52,015 nt of DNA from JADKAC01 sp964492065 (GCA_964492065.1 CAZBHH010000018.1:1-52015); one strand, 5' to 3'. Shown: positions 34,243 to 43,095, counted from the stretch's first letter. Translations and numbers: made by a program. The notes: generated by a model from the sequence alone, not told the origin.

Positions 34243-35850
34243 TTATATATTGTAAGGTAAAAAAATACTGAATCTGCTGCCCTTGCCAGGATGGCTCTTC
34301 ACGGCTATCAATCCCTTGTGCGCCTCAATAATCGCCTTTACGTATGTGAGCCCGAGTCCGAAGCCCTGTACATTGTGCAGATTGCCGGTAGGCACTCGAT
34401 AAAACTTCTCGAAAATCATTTTCTGATGCTCGGCGCTCATCCCGATTCCATTGTCCTGTATGGAGATATGCATGCCTTTGTCATCGCTGTCGGTAGTAAT
34501 TGTTATCTCTACTTTCCCATTGGAGTACTTTACCGCATTATCCAGCAGGTTGGAGATGACGTTCATCATGTGGACTTCGTCGGCGATTATTTCGCAGTTA
34601 ACGGCGTGTAATTCCGTTGTGATGCTCCCGCCGGATTCGGCCACACGCAAACTGATATTTTCCACCGCCCGGTAGATGATGTCGTGCATGTCCACTTCGT
34701 CGGCGCTGATGGCAATTTCATTCTTGTCGAGCAGCGCCATTTGCAACACCTTTTCCACCTGGCCGTTCATCCGTTTATTTTCTTCACGTATCAGGTGCGA
34801 ATAGTATTTTACTTTTTCCGAATTGCCTGCGATTGCCGGGTTGTTGATTGCATCCACAGCCAGTGAAATAGTGGCTAACGGCGTTTTAAATTCATGCGTC
34901 ATGTTATTGATAAAATCGCTCTTGATCTCGGATAATTTTTTCTGCCTGAAAATGATTTGAACCGTGTATCCAAACATGAGAATAATAACGGCGGTAAACA
35001 ACAGCGAGCCAAACAACAAAAATTTTACGGAGCCGAGTAAATACGACTGGCGGTTGGGAAAATCCACCATCAACAAATCGGAGTTGGAAAATATATTGCC
35101 GGGAAACAGGCTGGCCTTATACGGCGCATGCATGAGCGCAGATATTTGATCGGGCGACTGGTTGGAAAACAAATACGTGTTGTCCACCAATACGCCGTAC
35201 TGAAATTCGGTTTCGATACCTCTTGCGGCGAGTTCTTCTTTCAATAGCCGGTTTAAAAAAGCGGAGTCAACTTTTTCGGCGGGCGCAATCCCCTGGCTCA
35301 TCATTTCCAACATCATCTGTTGCATCACCTCGTTCAGCTTGCCGGCATTGCGCTGAAACTGTTTGTCGATTTCGCTCAATATACTTGTTGCCAACAAATC
35401 ACCTGTAGAATACGGATCGCCCGAAATACTGCCGTTAAATTCCATTGGTGCGAGAAACATGGTGGGTCCCGAAGCTGATATGCTCGGCGGGATGGTAGCA
35501 TCTTCCAAATTCCGCAGGTCTTCGGTAAGTATTTCGCCCGTACCGGGAGACTGTACGATCTGCATTATCATGCTGTCGTTGAGAATTTGATCGGCAGTGA
35601 ATTCGCTCACCGATACCGCAGCGTATAAACTGTCAAATTCCGGTTTGGCTAATTGCTTTTGAAACATGACGGCAATCCAGTGTTTTTCCGATTTCTCCGT
35701 CACAGTCTTCAATGCCTCCTGCACCTGGTAACTGAATATCTGTTCCTTTTGCGAGATGGTACTGTTGATCCAATACGCCTGCACCAGGATGATTCCGAGC
35801 AATGCAGTGCTCATCAACCCGATAATTATCCAGATACGGCTTTTTTTCAT
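34243..35850 (-). CDS. Sensor histidine kinase (RprX-like)
   Basis: This inner-membrane sensor kinase has 535 residues. Helix one (about 5-27) and helix two (about 277-299, LLFGSLLFTAVIILMFGY) enclose a periplasmic domain of about 250 residues of unknown ligand, rich in helices and Met/Gln (NEVMQQMMLEMMSQG). The kinase part has the H-box with His319 in MTHEFKTPLATISL, the N-box near NLLDNAVKYSNG, and the G boxes QDNGIGMS and GFGLGLTYVK. It is transcribed before the response regulator. A perfect -7 element lies 5 bases before the ATG, so the mRNA would be nearly leaderless. Confidence 0.93.
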   Translation of the reverse strand: MKKSRIWIIIGLMSTALLGIILVQAYWINSTISQKEQIFSYQVQEALKTVTEKSEKHWIAVMFQKQLAKPEFDSLYAAVSVSEFTADQILNDSMIMQIVQSPGTGEILTEDLRNLEDATIPPSISASGPTMFLAPMEFNGSISGDPYSTGDLLATSILSEIDKQFQRNAGKLNEVMQQMMLEMMSQGIAPAEKVDSAFLNRLLKEELAARGIETEFQYGVLVDNTYLFSNQSPDQISALMHAPYKASLFPGNIFSNSDLLMVDFPNRQSYLLGSVKFLLFGSLLFTAVIILMFGYTVQIIFRQKKLSEIKSDFINNMTHEFKTPLATISLAVDAINNPAIAGNSEKVKYYSHLIREENKRMNGQVEKVLQMALLDKNEIAISADEVDMHDIIYRAVENISLRVAESGGSITTELHAVNCEIIADEVHMMNVISNLLDNAVKYSNGKVEITITTDSDDKGMHISIQDNGIGMSAEHQKMIFEKFYRVPTGNLHNVQGFGLGLTYVKAIIEAHKGLIAVKSHPGKGSRFSIFLPYNI

Positions 35851-35855
35851 CTCTA

Positions 35856-35863
35856 CAAATTTA
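35856..35863 (-). promoter_or_regulatory. -7 promoter element of the two-component operon
   Basis: On the minus strand TAAATTTG runs from 35863 to 35856, ending 5 bases before the kinase ATG. Initiation at the usual distance would fall at or just inside the start codon, suggesting a leaderless mRNA. No -33 TTG at 19-21 bases is evident. Confidence 0.5.
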
Positions 35864-35950
35864 CTATTTGTTAAAATCGCAGCGTTTGGGTTTAACTAAA
35901 CCTTAACAGAATTTAGATGCGCATTAACTACTAACGGGGAATCGCCGGGT

Positions 35951-35972
35951 TAAATTTGTCATTGCAATGACA
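35951..35972 (+). promoter_or_regulatory. PDZ-gene promoter overlapping a perfect 16-bp palindrome
   Basis: TAAATTTG at 35951-35958 is an exact -7 match. TGTCATTGCAATGACA at 35957-35972 is a perfect palindrome that shares the last two bases of the -7 element and covers the expected start of transcription. That position is typical of a repressor operator. The ATG of the PDZ gene follows at 36003. Confidence 0.6.
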
Positions 35973-36002
35973 TGAATAGTATCATTTTTAAATTGCAGGT
36001 AT

Positions 36003-37460
36003 ATGAAAATGCAACCAAGAATTAAGGCAGCCGTGATGATGATGGCATTTGTTCCATGCCTTGCCGCATCCGCCCAGAACCGGGAGCAGGTGAAAATAAA
36101 AATTGACGCCAATGTGAATGGAAATTCCATTGCGATTGATACCACCATCGACGCCATGAGCGATTTCGACTTGCACCGCTTTCTCAGCGATATCGGTTTA
36201 GCCGACGAAATTGGGGAATTGAATATTAATATTAACGATGGCACACTGCCGCCCCACAAATATTTTGATTTCGATGATTCCACCCTGGAGGAGATGAAGA
36301 TGCAAATGCAGCATTTCGAAGTCCCGCCGATTCCGGAACTCCCGCCGCTGCCGGGTACTGCCAATATGATGTTTTTCAAGGGCAACACTGCGTTTTTAGG
36401 TGTAGTTACCGAAAAGGTAAAAGGAGGGGTCCGCATTACCGAAGTGGTAGAAAACTCCGCCGCTGCCGAAGCCGGCCTGTCCGTGGGCGATGTGATAACA
36501 AAGATCGATGCAATGACCGTCGAATCCACCAATAACCTGGTGGAAATAATTGGCGAATTTGACCCGGGGACGGAAATTGAAGTCACCTTCCTGCGAAATG
36601 GCGAAACACAAAGCACCAAAACGGTATTGAAGGAGAACAAAAATTATTTTGAATCGGACGAGTGGGAAGAATACGGCAAGCAATGGGAAGACTGGGGCAG
36701 GGAATTCGAAATGCGTTGGAATGACTCCACCCTGGACAATATCCGGGAAACAGCTTTTTTAGGTGTATATCTCGGCGATGCCGACGGCGGGGTATTTATC
36801 AAAGATGTTGAACAGGGCTCTGCAGCAGAAGAGGCCGGCCTGCAACACGGCGATATTATTACGGCGCTCGACGGCGTGGCTACCGGGAGTTATAACGATA
36901 TCGTCGGGATAATCCACGCCAAAAAGCCCGGTGATACCATTGAGATTACCTATCTCCGCAATGGCCGGGAATACCGGGTAAATGCCGTCCTTAAAAGCAA
37001 AAAATCCGAGATTTTTATGTGGGACAACGATGCGGGATTCCTCCAGCCGCTGCCTCCACCCTATCAGGGACAGATTCATACCTATGCCTATTGTATGGGC
37101 GATAGCTCCGGCAAACAGGTGAATATGCAAATCCGGGTTATTAAATCCGACAGTACAGCAACCGTTGAAAAAAATACCGGTGATGCGCAACCGCCCGAAA
37201 TCATTGACCCCGGCGCTATACAGTTCTATCCCAATCCCAATGACGGCTCCTTTACGCTTTCCTTTTACCTGCAACAAAACGGCGATACCTATATCAGCAT
37301 ACAGGATATGCAGGGCGCCACCGTGTATATGGAGGAATTAAAGGGATTTGAAGGCAGTTATGAAAAAGTGATAACCCTGGGCGATCAGGCAAAAGGCAAT
37401 TATTTAATAAATGTTACTCAAAACGGATTTTCTGCTACAAAGCAGATTGTTATTCAATAA
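36003..37460 (+). CDS. Secreted double-PDZ protein with T9SS sorting domain
   Basis: The 485-residue protein has a signal peptide (MKMQPRIKAAVMMMAFVPCL, cleaved after ASAQ), an acidic segment, and two PDZ domains. PDZ1 starts at about residue 130 (AFLGVVTEKVKGGVRITEV). PDZ2 starts at about 251 (AFLGVYLGDADGGVFIKDV). Each is followed by the HtrA-like pattern SAAAEAGLSVGDVITKID or SAAEEAGLQHGDIITALD. A T9SS type A sorting domain runs from about 405 (IQFYPNPNDGSF) to the end (ATKQIVIQ). There is no protease domain. PDZ pairs of this type bind exposed C-termini of proteins, so a substrate-capturing or scaffolding role on the cell surface is likely. It is divergent from a two-component system, which may control it, and has a strong terminator. 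Confidence 0.88.
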   Translation: MKMQPRIKAAVMMMAFVPCLAASAQNREQVKIKIDANVNGNSIAIDTTIDAMSDFDLHRFLSDIGLADEIGELNININDGTLPPHKYFDFDDSTLEEMKMQMQHFEVPPIPELPPLPGTANMMFFKGNTAFLGVVTEKVKGGVRITEVVENSAAAEAGLSVGDVITKIDAMTVESTNNLVEIIGEFDPGTEIEVTFLRNGETQSTKTVLKENKNYFESDEWEEYGKQWEDWGREFEMRWNDSTLDNIRETAFLGVYLGDADGGVFIKDVEQGSAAEEAGLQHGDIITALDGVATGSYNDIVGIIHAKKPGDTIEITYLRNGREYRVNAVLKSKKSEIFMWDNDAGFLQPLPPPYQGQIHTYAYCMGDSSGKQVNMQIRVIKSDSTATVEKNTGDAQPPEIIDPGAIQFYPNPNDGSFTLSFYLQQNGDTYISIQDMQGATVYMEELKGFEGSYEKVITLGDQAKGNYLINVTQNGFSATKQIVIQ

Positions 37461-37478
37461 TCGTTAGTCAAGTTTTAT

Positions 37479-37507
37479 AAAAGCGGAATTTAAATTCCGC
37501 TTTTTTT
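37479..37507 (+). terminator. Terminator of the PDZ gene
   Basis: AAAAGCGGAA at 37479-37488 pairs with TTCCGCTTTT at 37495-37504 around TTTAAA (the loop is itself self-complementary), and Ts continue to 37507. It lies 18 bases after the stop. Confidence 0.9.
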
Positions 37508-37571
37508 ATGCCTGTATAACAATCGGTTTTTTTCTCCGCTCACCGGTAGAGAAAATATCCGTTTCGCTTTA

Positions 37572-37652
37572 CTACCATCGGTCGGCGCCTTCACCGCCCG
37601 TAACCTTATTGAGTTTTTCCATGATTTCCTGCAATCCGGCCAGCCCCTGTAG
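37572..37652 (-). pseudogene. Relic of an unidentified gene (C-terminal codons only)
   Basis: On the minus strand an open run of 26 codons between two stops reads LQGLAGLQEIMEKLNKVTGG followed by EGADRW and TAG. The balanced, helix-like composition looks like a real protein end rather than chance, but no start codon or upstream sequence remains. The parent protein is not recognised. An identical or close C-terminus in a database protein would confirm it. Confidence 0.3.
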
Positions 37653-37737
37653 TCAAATTATTTTTTTACTGCATTACTTGGTAAAGAAGATGTAAAAACC
37701 GCAAGGGGTGTGATGCAATTGATTTTATATTGTCGCA

Positions 37738-37953
37738 GGCTCCGTGGACATTGCCATTTAACCTGAAAGAAAACGGGGATGCCGCATTACCATAAAAGAT
37801 ATCCGGGGTGCAACAGTATATGATGAAGCACTGAATGGAGTTGAAGGCAGTAATGAGCAGGTGATTCACCCGGGCGCTCAAGCCAAAGGCAATTACTTCG
37901 TCAATTTCACCCAGAAGGGCTATTCCGCCACCAAACAAATCGCAGTACAATAA
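37738..37953 (+). pseudogene. Frameshifted duplicate of the T9SS tail of the PDZ protein
   Basis: From GSVDI... (matching GSFTL of the intact gene) to the TAA at 37951-37953 this segment encodes a copy of the PDZ protein's sorting domain. The intact gene has GATVYMEELKGFEGSYEKVI, while the copy has GATVYDEALNGVEGSNEQVI. The intact gene then has QAKGNYLINVTQNGFSATKQ, and the copy has QAKGNYFVNFTQKGYSATKQ. After ENGDA the copy shifts frame by one base (lost around 37790) and also meets a TAA in the original frame. No start codon or PDZ domain accompanies it. It lies about 280 bases downstream of the intact gene, pointing to a tandem duplication followed by deletion and decay. Confidence 0.75.
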
Positions 37954-38094
37954 TCCGCATTACGGCGGAAAGGGCAACCAACCCAAGCTGGTTCCTGCGG
38001 CACACGCCGGCAGCCGGTAACCGGATTTCTTCAAATGTCCCGAAGTGCCGCCCGGAGAATACGGCAGCGATTTTTAATTTTTAATTATCCGGCG

Positions 38095-38102
38095 TATATT
38101 TG
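38095..38102 (+). promoter_or_regulatory. -7 promoter element of the rimP-nusA-infB operon
   Basis: TATATTTG is an exact match to TAnnTTTG. Transcription should start near 38106, giving a leader of about 50 bases that consists almost entirely of the hairpin at 38114-38143. The -33 region is T-rich without a clear TTG. Confidence 0.6.
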
Positions 38103-38113
38103 CACCAACTTCG

Positions 38114-38148
38114 AAAGAGGGGACACATTGGCGTCCCCTCTTTTGTTT
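38114..38148 (+). promoter_or_regulatory. Candidate attenuator hairpin in the rimP leader
   Basis: AAAGAGGGGAC at 38114-38124 pairs perfectly over 11 bp with GTCCCCTCTTT at 38133-38143 across an 8-base loop, and TTTTGTTT overlaps and follows the 3' arm (38141-38148). The structure has all the features of an intrinsic terminator, yet it lies between the promoter and the rimP ATG at 38155. Because the operon encodes the termination factor NusA, autoregulated attenuation is an attractive reading (inference). Confidence 0.65.
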
Positions 38149-38154
38149 CGGTAT

Positions 38155-38625
38155 ATGGATATTTTAAAGGAAAAAATTCAAGAGTGGCTATTGCCCAAAT
38201 TAGAGGAAATGGGAGGTTTCCTGGTGGACATCAGGCACAATCCCTCCAATAGTAAATTTGAAGTGTTTATTGATACCGACACCGGGGTTACCATCAATCA
38301 ATGCGAAGAGGTGAGCCGTTACCTGCAATTTTATATGGAGGCAGATGCGGCATTCGGCAACAATTATTTGCTGGATATCAGCTCGCCCGGCATGGAAAAC
38401 CCCTTTAGAGTAGAGCGGCAGTATTTGAAAAACATCGGTAAAACCGTCGAAGTGGTGCTGCACTCCGGGATTAAAAAAGAAGGGATACTGGAGCAATACG
38501 ATGCAGAAAAACTGACTCTGCAAATCGCTTTGCCGGCAAAAACAAAAGGCGCCAAACCGGAAATCGTCAGCCAGGAAATATTATTAAACGTTATAAAAAG
38601 TACGAAACAGAAAATTTCATTTTAA
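38155..38625 (+). CDS. rimP: Ribosome maturation factor RimP
   Basis: RimP assists assembly of the 30S subunit. With the ATG at 38155 the protein has 156 residues, the normal length, and begins MDILKEKIQEWLLPKLEEMG. The family motif DISSPGMENPFRVERQY is at about residues 77-93, and a C-terminal SH3-like part follows. The frame is open for 40 more codons upstream, but those run across the promoter and leader hairpin and are not translated. It is the first gene of the conserved rimP-nusA-infB operon. Confidence 0.95.
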   Translation: MDILKEKIQEWLLPKLEEMGGFLVDIRHNPSNSKFEVFIDTDTGVTINQCEEVSRYLQFYMEADAAFGNNYLLDISSPGMENPFRVERQYLKNIGKTVEVVLHSGIKKEGILEQYDAEKLTLQIALPAKTKGAKPEIVSQEILLNVIKSTKQKISF

Positions 38626-38661
38626 TTCAGCTTAAAGGGAAAACTATAAAACGAAAAGCAT

Positions 38662-39903
38662 ATGAATAGTTTACAATTGATAGAGTCATTCAGCGAGTTT
38701 AAGGACATAAAAAATATCGACCGTCCTACACTGATGAAAGTGCTGGAAGATATTTTCCGCACCATCATTCGCAAAAAATATGAAAGCGATGAGAACTTCG
38801 ATATTATTGTAAACACCGAAAAGGGCGACCTCGAAATCTGGCATCGCCGCATGATCGTGGAGGACGGCCAGGTGACGAATCCTGCTACCGAAATTGCATT
38901 GAGCGATGCACTGCTCATCGAACCGGATTTTCAGGTCGGTGAAGAAACTTATGAAGAAGTGAGCATAGAGAGTTTTGGCCGCAGGGTGATACTCGCTATC
39001 CGGCAGGCGCTGACTCAAAAAATTAATGAACTCGAAAAAGATGAAATATTCAAAAAATACAACGACCGGGTGGGCGATATCGTAACCGGCGAAGTCTACC
39101 AGGTATGGAAAAAAGAAGTGCTGCTGCTGGACGACGACGGCAATGAACTGACCTTGCCCCGCAGTGAAATGATTCCTTCCGACAATTATAAAAAAGGCGA
39201 TACCATCCGTGCCGTAGTAAAAAACGTAGAGTTGCGCAACGGCAATCCGTTGGTGATTTTAAGTCGTACCCACAGCTCTTTCCTCGCCAAACTCATGGAA
39301 CAGGAAGTCCCCGAAGTGTTCGATGGCCTGATTGTGATACGCCGCATCGTGCGGGCCCCGGGAGAAAGAGCAAAGGTTGCCGTAGAATCCTTTGACGACC
39401 GCATTGACCCCGTTGGCGCCTGTGTCGGCATGAAAGGCAGCAGGATTCACGGTATCGTTAGAGAACTGCGCAACGAAAATATCGATATCATCAATTTTAC
39501 AAACAATATGTCGCTGTTGATTCAACGGGCGCTTAGTCCTGCAAAAATCAATAGCATAGACCTGGACAATGAGAACAAAAAAGCAAAAGTGTTTCTCTCG
39601 CCCGACCAGGTATCGCTTGCAATCGGCAAAGGCGGACTGAATATCAAACTCGCCGGCGCCCTCACCGGTTACGAAATCGATGTATTCCGCGACACCGAGG
39701 ATGAAGACTACGATGTGGACCTGGATGAATTTGCAGATGAAATAGAAGAATGGATGATCGATGAATTAAAATTAATTGGATGCGATACGGCGAAGAGCGT
39801 TCTGGAATTAAGCGTGGATGATTTAGTGCGCCGCACGGATTTGGAAGAGGAAACTATCCGTGAAATTATGCGCATTCTGAAAGAGGAGTTTGAAGAAGAA
39901 TGA
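38662..39903 (+). CDS. nusA: Transcription termination/antitermination factor NusA
   Basis: NusA binds RNA polymerase and controls pausing, termination and antitermination. The 413-residue protein has the N-terminal polymerase-binding domain (1-125), an S1 domain (about 133-200, DIVTGEVYQVWKKEVLLLDD), two KH domains (about 230-345) including GACVGMKGSRIHGIVREL, VSLAIGKGGLNIKLA, and an acidic C-terminal part with a helix-hairpin-helix-like segment (DLVRRTDLEEETIREIMRIL). It lies 36 bases after rimP. The leader hairpin upstream of rimP makes self-control possible. Confidence 0.97.
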   Translation: MNSLQLIESFSEFKDIKNIDRPTLMKVLEDIFRTIIRKKYESDENFDIIVNTEKGDLEIWHRRMIVEDGQVTNPATEIALSDALLIEPDFQVGEETYEEVSIESFGRRVILAIRQALTQKINELEKDEIFKKYNDRVGDIVTGEVYQVWKKEVLLLDDDGNELTLPRSEMIPSDNYKKGDTIRAVVKNVELRNGNPLVILSRTHSSFLAKLMEQEVPEVFDGLIVIRRIVRAPGERAKVAVESFDDRIDPVGACVGMKGSRIHGIVRELRNENIDIINFTNNMSLLIQRALSPAKINSIDLDNENKKAKVFLSPDQVSLAIGKGGLNIKLAGALTGYEIDVFRDTEDEDYDVDLDEFADEIEEWMIDELKLIGCDTAKSVLELSVDDLVRRTDLEEETIREIMRILKEEFEEE

Positions 39904-39999
39904 AAAGTCGTTATGTGCAAAAATTACGATTGATGCACATAGTGATTAACTTTACAGGATTATTAAACCAATTGCGGTAGAGATGCCGGGTAGTTTTAT

Positions 40000-42783
40000 A
40001 TGGCCGAAGAAAAAAGTATAAGGTTAGCAGCAGCCTCAAAAGAGTTTAATGTAGGCGTTCAACATATCGTTGAATTCCTGCAGCGGCAGGGCTATGCGGT
40101 GGACAATAAACCAACCACCAAACTCAACGAGGAAATGTACTACGCCTTATTGAAAGAATACTCTAAGGATAAGGTGCTGAAGGAAAAGGCCGACCAGGTA
40201 AATATCGGGTTAGCACGCAAAACCGAAAAACCCGAAGAAGAGGTTATCGTTGCCAAAAAGTCCGAACAGGCAAAGGTTAAAAAAGAAGAAAATGTTACAC
40301 CGGTAAAAGAAACGCTACCGGTTGACGAAAAAACAAAAGCAGATGAAGTTCCGCAGGAGGAAATCATAAAGGCGAAGTCCGAAAAATTGGAGAAGCCAAA
40401 AGTAATTGCCAAGATTGATATCGACGGAGAAAAGGGCAAGAAAAAACCGGCGGTAAAGAAAGCGGTAAAACAAAAAGCGGAGCAGGAAAAAACAGAAGCG
40501 GAATTGCCGCAACTGGAACCGGTACCTGAGGCCGAAATTACTGTAACAGAAGATACTCAGGAAGAAAAACAGCACGAGGTTGTCCGGGAAAATACCGCGG
40601 AAAAGAAAGGCGACGAGAATACCGGCAATCAGGATGGGGAAATGATCGAAACCAAAAAGGTAATACTCACAGGGCCCAAAGTGCTCGGCAAAATTACCAT
40701 CGCCGAATCACCGGAAAAGAAACCGGACAAAAAGAACCCCGCCGACAGCGACTCCAGGAAGAGAAGAAAACGCATTAAAACACAAAAGCCCGTAAATGTA
40801 GATAAACACCGCGAAGAGGAACGCCGTCAACAGCGCCGGGACCCCCGTAAGACAGTGGTGGTGGATCCCGAAGAACAGGAGCGGATTATCCAGGAGCAGG
40901 TGCGCAATACACTGGCGAAAATGAGCGGCACATCACAGACGGGAAAGAGCAGTAAAGCCAAAGCAAAACTGCGCAGGCAGCAAAACCGGGAAAAGGCAGT
41001 AATAGAAGAAGAAATACAAGCAGCACAAAGCAATGTGTTGCAGGTGGCGGAGTTCACCTCCTTATCTGAACTCGCAAGCCTGATGAATGTGCCGGCAACG
41101 GAACTCATCGTTAAATGCGTGGAACTGGGGATGATGGTTTCTATCAATCAGCGCCTGGATGCAGAAATCATAGAATTACTCGCCGATGAATTTAATTTTA
41201 AACTAAAATTCATCAACGCCTCCGATAATGAAGAGGAGGAAATAGAAGAAGCCGATGACCCTGCCTCATTACAATACCGTGCGCCCATCGTAACGATAAT
41301 GGGCCATGTGGACCACGGAAAGACCTCGCTGCTGGATTATATCCGGGAAGCAAACGTGGTTGCCGGCGAAAAGGGAGGCATCACCCAGCATATCGGCGCT
41401 TACGATGTGGTGGTGAATGGCGACAAACATATCGCATTTCTGGATACGCCGGGTCACGAGGCCTTCACCGCCATGCGTGCCAGAGGCGCTAAGCTCACCG
41501 ACATCGCCGTAATTGTGATTGCCGCCGATGATGAGATAATGCCACAGACGCGGGAGGCAATCAGCCATGCCCAGGCCGCCGGTGTGCCAATGGTCTTTGC
41601 CATTAATAAAATTGATAAGCCGGGAGCCAATCCCGAGCGGATAAAAGAACAACTTGCGCAATTAAATATCCTGGTAGAAGACTGGGGCGGCAAATTCCAA
41701 AGCCAGGAAATCTCCGCAAAGACAGGGTTGAACGTAAACTTGTTGCTGGAGAAAATCCTGCTGGAAGCCGAACTCCTCGACCTGAAAGCCAACCCCGATA
41801 AACCGGCTGTGGGTACCACCATTGAAGCGGCGCTGGACAAAGGCCGCGGTTATACCTGTAATATTATGGTGCAGGAAGGTACTTTAAGAAACGGCGATAT
41901 GATGGTTGCCGGGCCGTATTACGGCAGGGTGAAAGCGATGTTCAACGAGCGCAATCAAAAAGTGAAAGAAGCAGGGCCTTCCACTCCCGTTTTGGTATTG
42001 GGACTCAACGGCGCTCCCCAGGCCGGTGAAAAGTTTAAAGTGTACGCAGATGAGAACGAGGCGAAATCCATTGCCAACCGGCGCACCCAGATAATCCGGG
42101 AGCAGGGAATCCGGACCAAAAAACATATTACGCTGGAAGAAATCGGCCGTCGCAAGGCGCTTGGAACATTCCGCGAACTGAATATTATTATTAAAGCCGA
42201 TGTGGACGGCTCTGCCGAAGCATTGACCGACAGCCTGCTGAAACTCTCTACCGAGGAAGTACAGGTAAATGTCATCTATAAAAGCGTGGGACAAATCACC
42301 GAGAGCGATATTATGCTCGCATCGGCTTCCGATGCCGTAATCGTCGGCTTCCAGGTGCGGCCGACGAGCGCCGTGCGCCATCTCGCCGAAAAAGAAGGCG
42401 TGGAAATCCGGCTCTACAGCATTATCTACGATGCAATTGAGGAAGTGAAGAGCGCCATGGAAGGTATGCTCGCTCCAAAACTCGAAGAGAAAATTATCTG
42501 TACCGTTGAGGTGAGAGAAACTTTTAAGATCAGTAAAATTGGCACGGTTGCCGGTTGCAACGTGCAGGAGGGTAAAATTACTCGCAATACGAAATTGCGC
42601 CTCATCCGCGATGGTATCGTTATTTTCTCAGGCCAGTTGGATTCGCTGAAGCGGTTCAAAGACGATGTGAAAGAAGTTACCGCCGGAATGGACTGCGGTA
42701 TCACCATAAAAAATTTCAACGACATTAAAGTGGGTGATATCATCGAAGGGTACGAAGAGGTGGAGACGAAACGCACCTTGTAA
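40000..42783 (+). CDS. infB: Translation initiation factor IF-2
   Basis: IF-2 is the GTPase that brings initiator tRNA to the ribosome. The 927-residue protein has an IF2-N module at the N-terminus (IRLAAASKEFNVGVQHIVEF). A lysine/glutamate-rich low-complexity linker runs from about 60 to 340. A second N-type module follows (about 345-395). The G domain has GHVDHGKT at about 435, DTPGHEAF at about 482 and NKID at about 536, and is followed by the beta-barrel and C-terminal tRNA-binding domains. It lies 96 bases after nusA. A near -7 sequence (TAACTTTA) in that gap may be a second promoter. Confidence 0.98.
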   Translation: MAEEKSIRLAAASKEFNVGVQHIVEFLQRQGYAVDNKPTTKLNEEMYYALLKEYSKDKVLKEKADQVNIGLARKTEKPEEEVIVAKKSEQAKVKKEENVTPVKETLPVDEKTKADEVPQEEIIKAKSEKLEKPKVIAKIDIDGEKGKKKPAVKKAVKQKAEQEKTEAELPQLEPVPEAEITVTEDTQEEKQHEVVRENTAEKKGDENTGNQDGEMIETKKVILTGPKVLGKITIAESPEKKPDKKNPADSDSRKRRKRIKTQKPVNVDKHREEERRQQRRDPRKTVVVDPEEQERIIQEQVRNTLAKMSGTSQTGKSSKAKAKLRRQQNREKAVIEEEIQAAQSNVLQVAEFTSLSELASLMNVPATELIVKCVELGMMVSINQRLDAEIIELLADEFNFKLKFINASDNEEEEIEEADDPASLQYRAPIVTIMGHVDHGKTSLLDYIREANVVAGEKGGITQHIGAYDVVVNGDKHIAFLDTPGHEAFTAMRARGAKLTDIAVIVIAADDEIMPQTREAISHAQAAGVPMVFAINKIDKPGANPERIKEQLAQLNILVEDWGGKFQSQEISAKTGLNVNLLLEKILLEAELLDLKANPDKPAVGTTIEAALDKGRGYTCNIMVQEGTLRNGDMMVAGPYYGRVKAMFNERNQKVKEAGPSTPVLVLGLNGAPQAGEKFKVYADENEAKSIANRRTQIIREQGIRTKKHITLEEIGRRKALGTFRELNIIIKADVDGSAEALTDSLLKLSTEEVQVNVIYKSVGQITESDIMLASASDAVIVGFQVRPTSAVRHLAEKEGVEIRLYSIIYDAIEEVKSAMEGMLAPKLEEKIICTVEVRETFKISKIGTVAGCNVQEGKITRNTKLRLIRDGIVIFSGQLDSLKRFKDDVKEVTAGMDCGITIKNFNDIKVGDIIEGYEEVETKRTL

Positions 42784-42843
42784 CCGGACCGCCACATCGC
42801 AGCAGGTACGCATATTGCCAATTCGAAAACCCCCTGCCGGTAT

Positions 42844-43095
42844 TTATTCCCCCGCTTCGATCAACAGCAATTTACATGCGGCCATCAGCCCGATTACTGT
42901 TCCCTTCTTTTTTGACTTGCCGGCCAATTCAACCGTCGTGGCGATAATACCTTTGCCCGTCTTGTTATTCTCGCTCTCGATTGCATCCATAAACGGTTGT
43001 AATTTCTCCCGGAAATTATCCGGAAATGCAGCCTGAATTTTTTCCAATGCCTCTGTAATCGAATGGTACAGTTGCATTACCTGTTTGGAATCCAT
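42844..43095 (-). CDS. Small conserved-looking protein of unknown function
   Basis: The 83-residue product is charged and mostly helical (MDSKQVMQLYHSITEALEKI), then KSKKKGTVIGLMAACKLLLI, and ends EAGE. It has no signal peptide and no motif I recognise. Amino-acid composition and spacing look like a real gene, and it fills the space between infB (convergent, 60 bases) and the purF-type gene (same strand, 138 bases downstream). The ATG at 43095 is preferred over a TTG two codons earlier. It is probably cytoplasmic. Confidence 0.55.
   Translation of the reverse strand: MDSKQVMQLYHSITEALEKIQAAFPDNFREKLQPFMDAIESENNKTGKGIIATTVELAGKSKKKGTVIGLMAACKLLLIEAGE

Noticed and set aside
38035..38154. Upstream in-frame extension of rimP
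   Set aside because: It runs across the -7 box and the leader hairpin and would give an over-long RimP.
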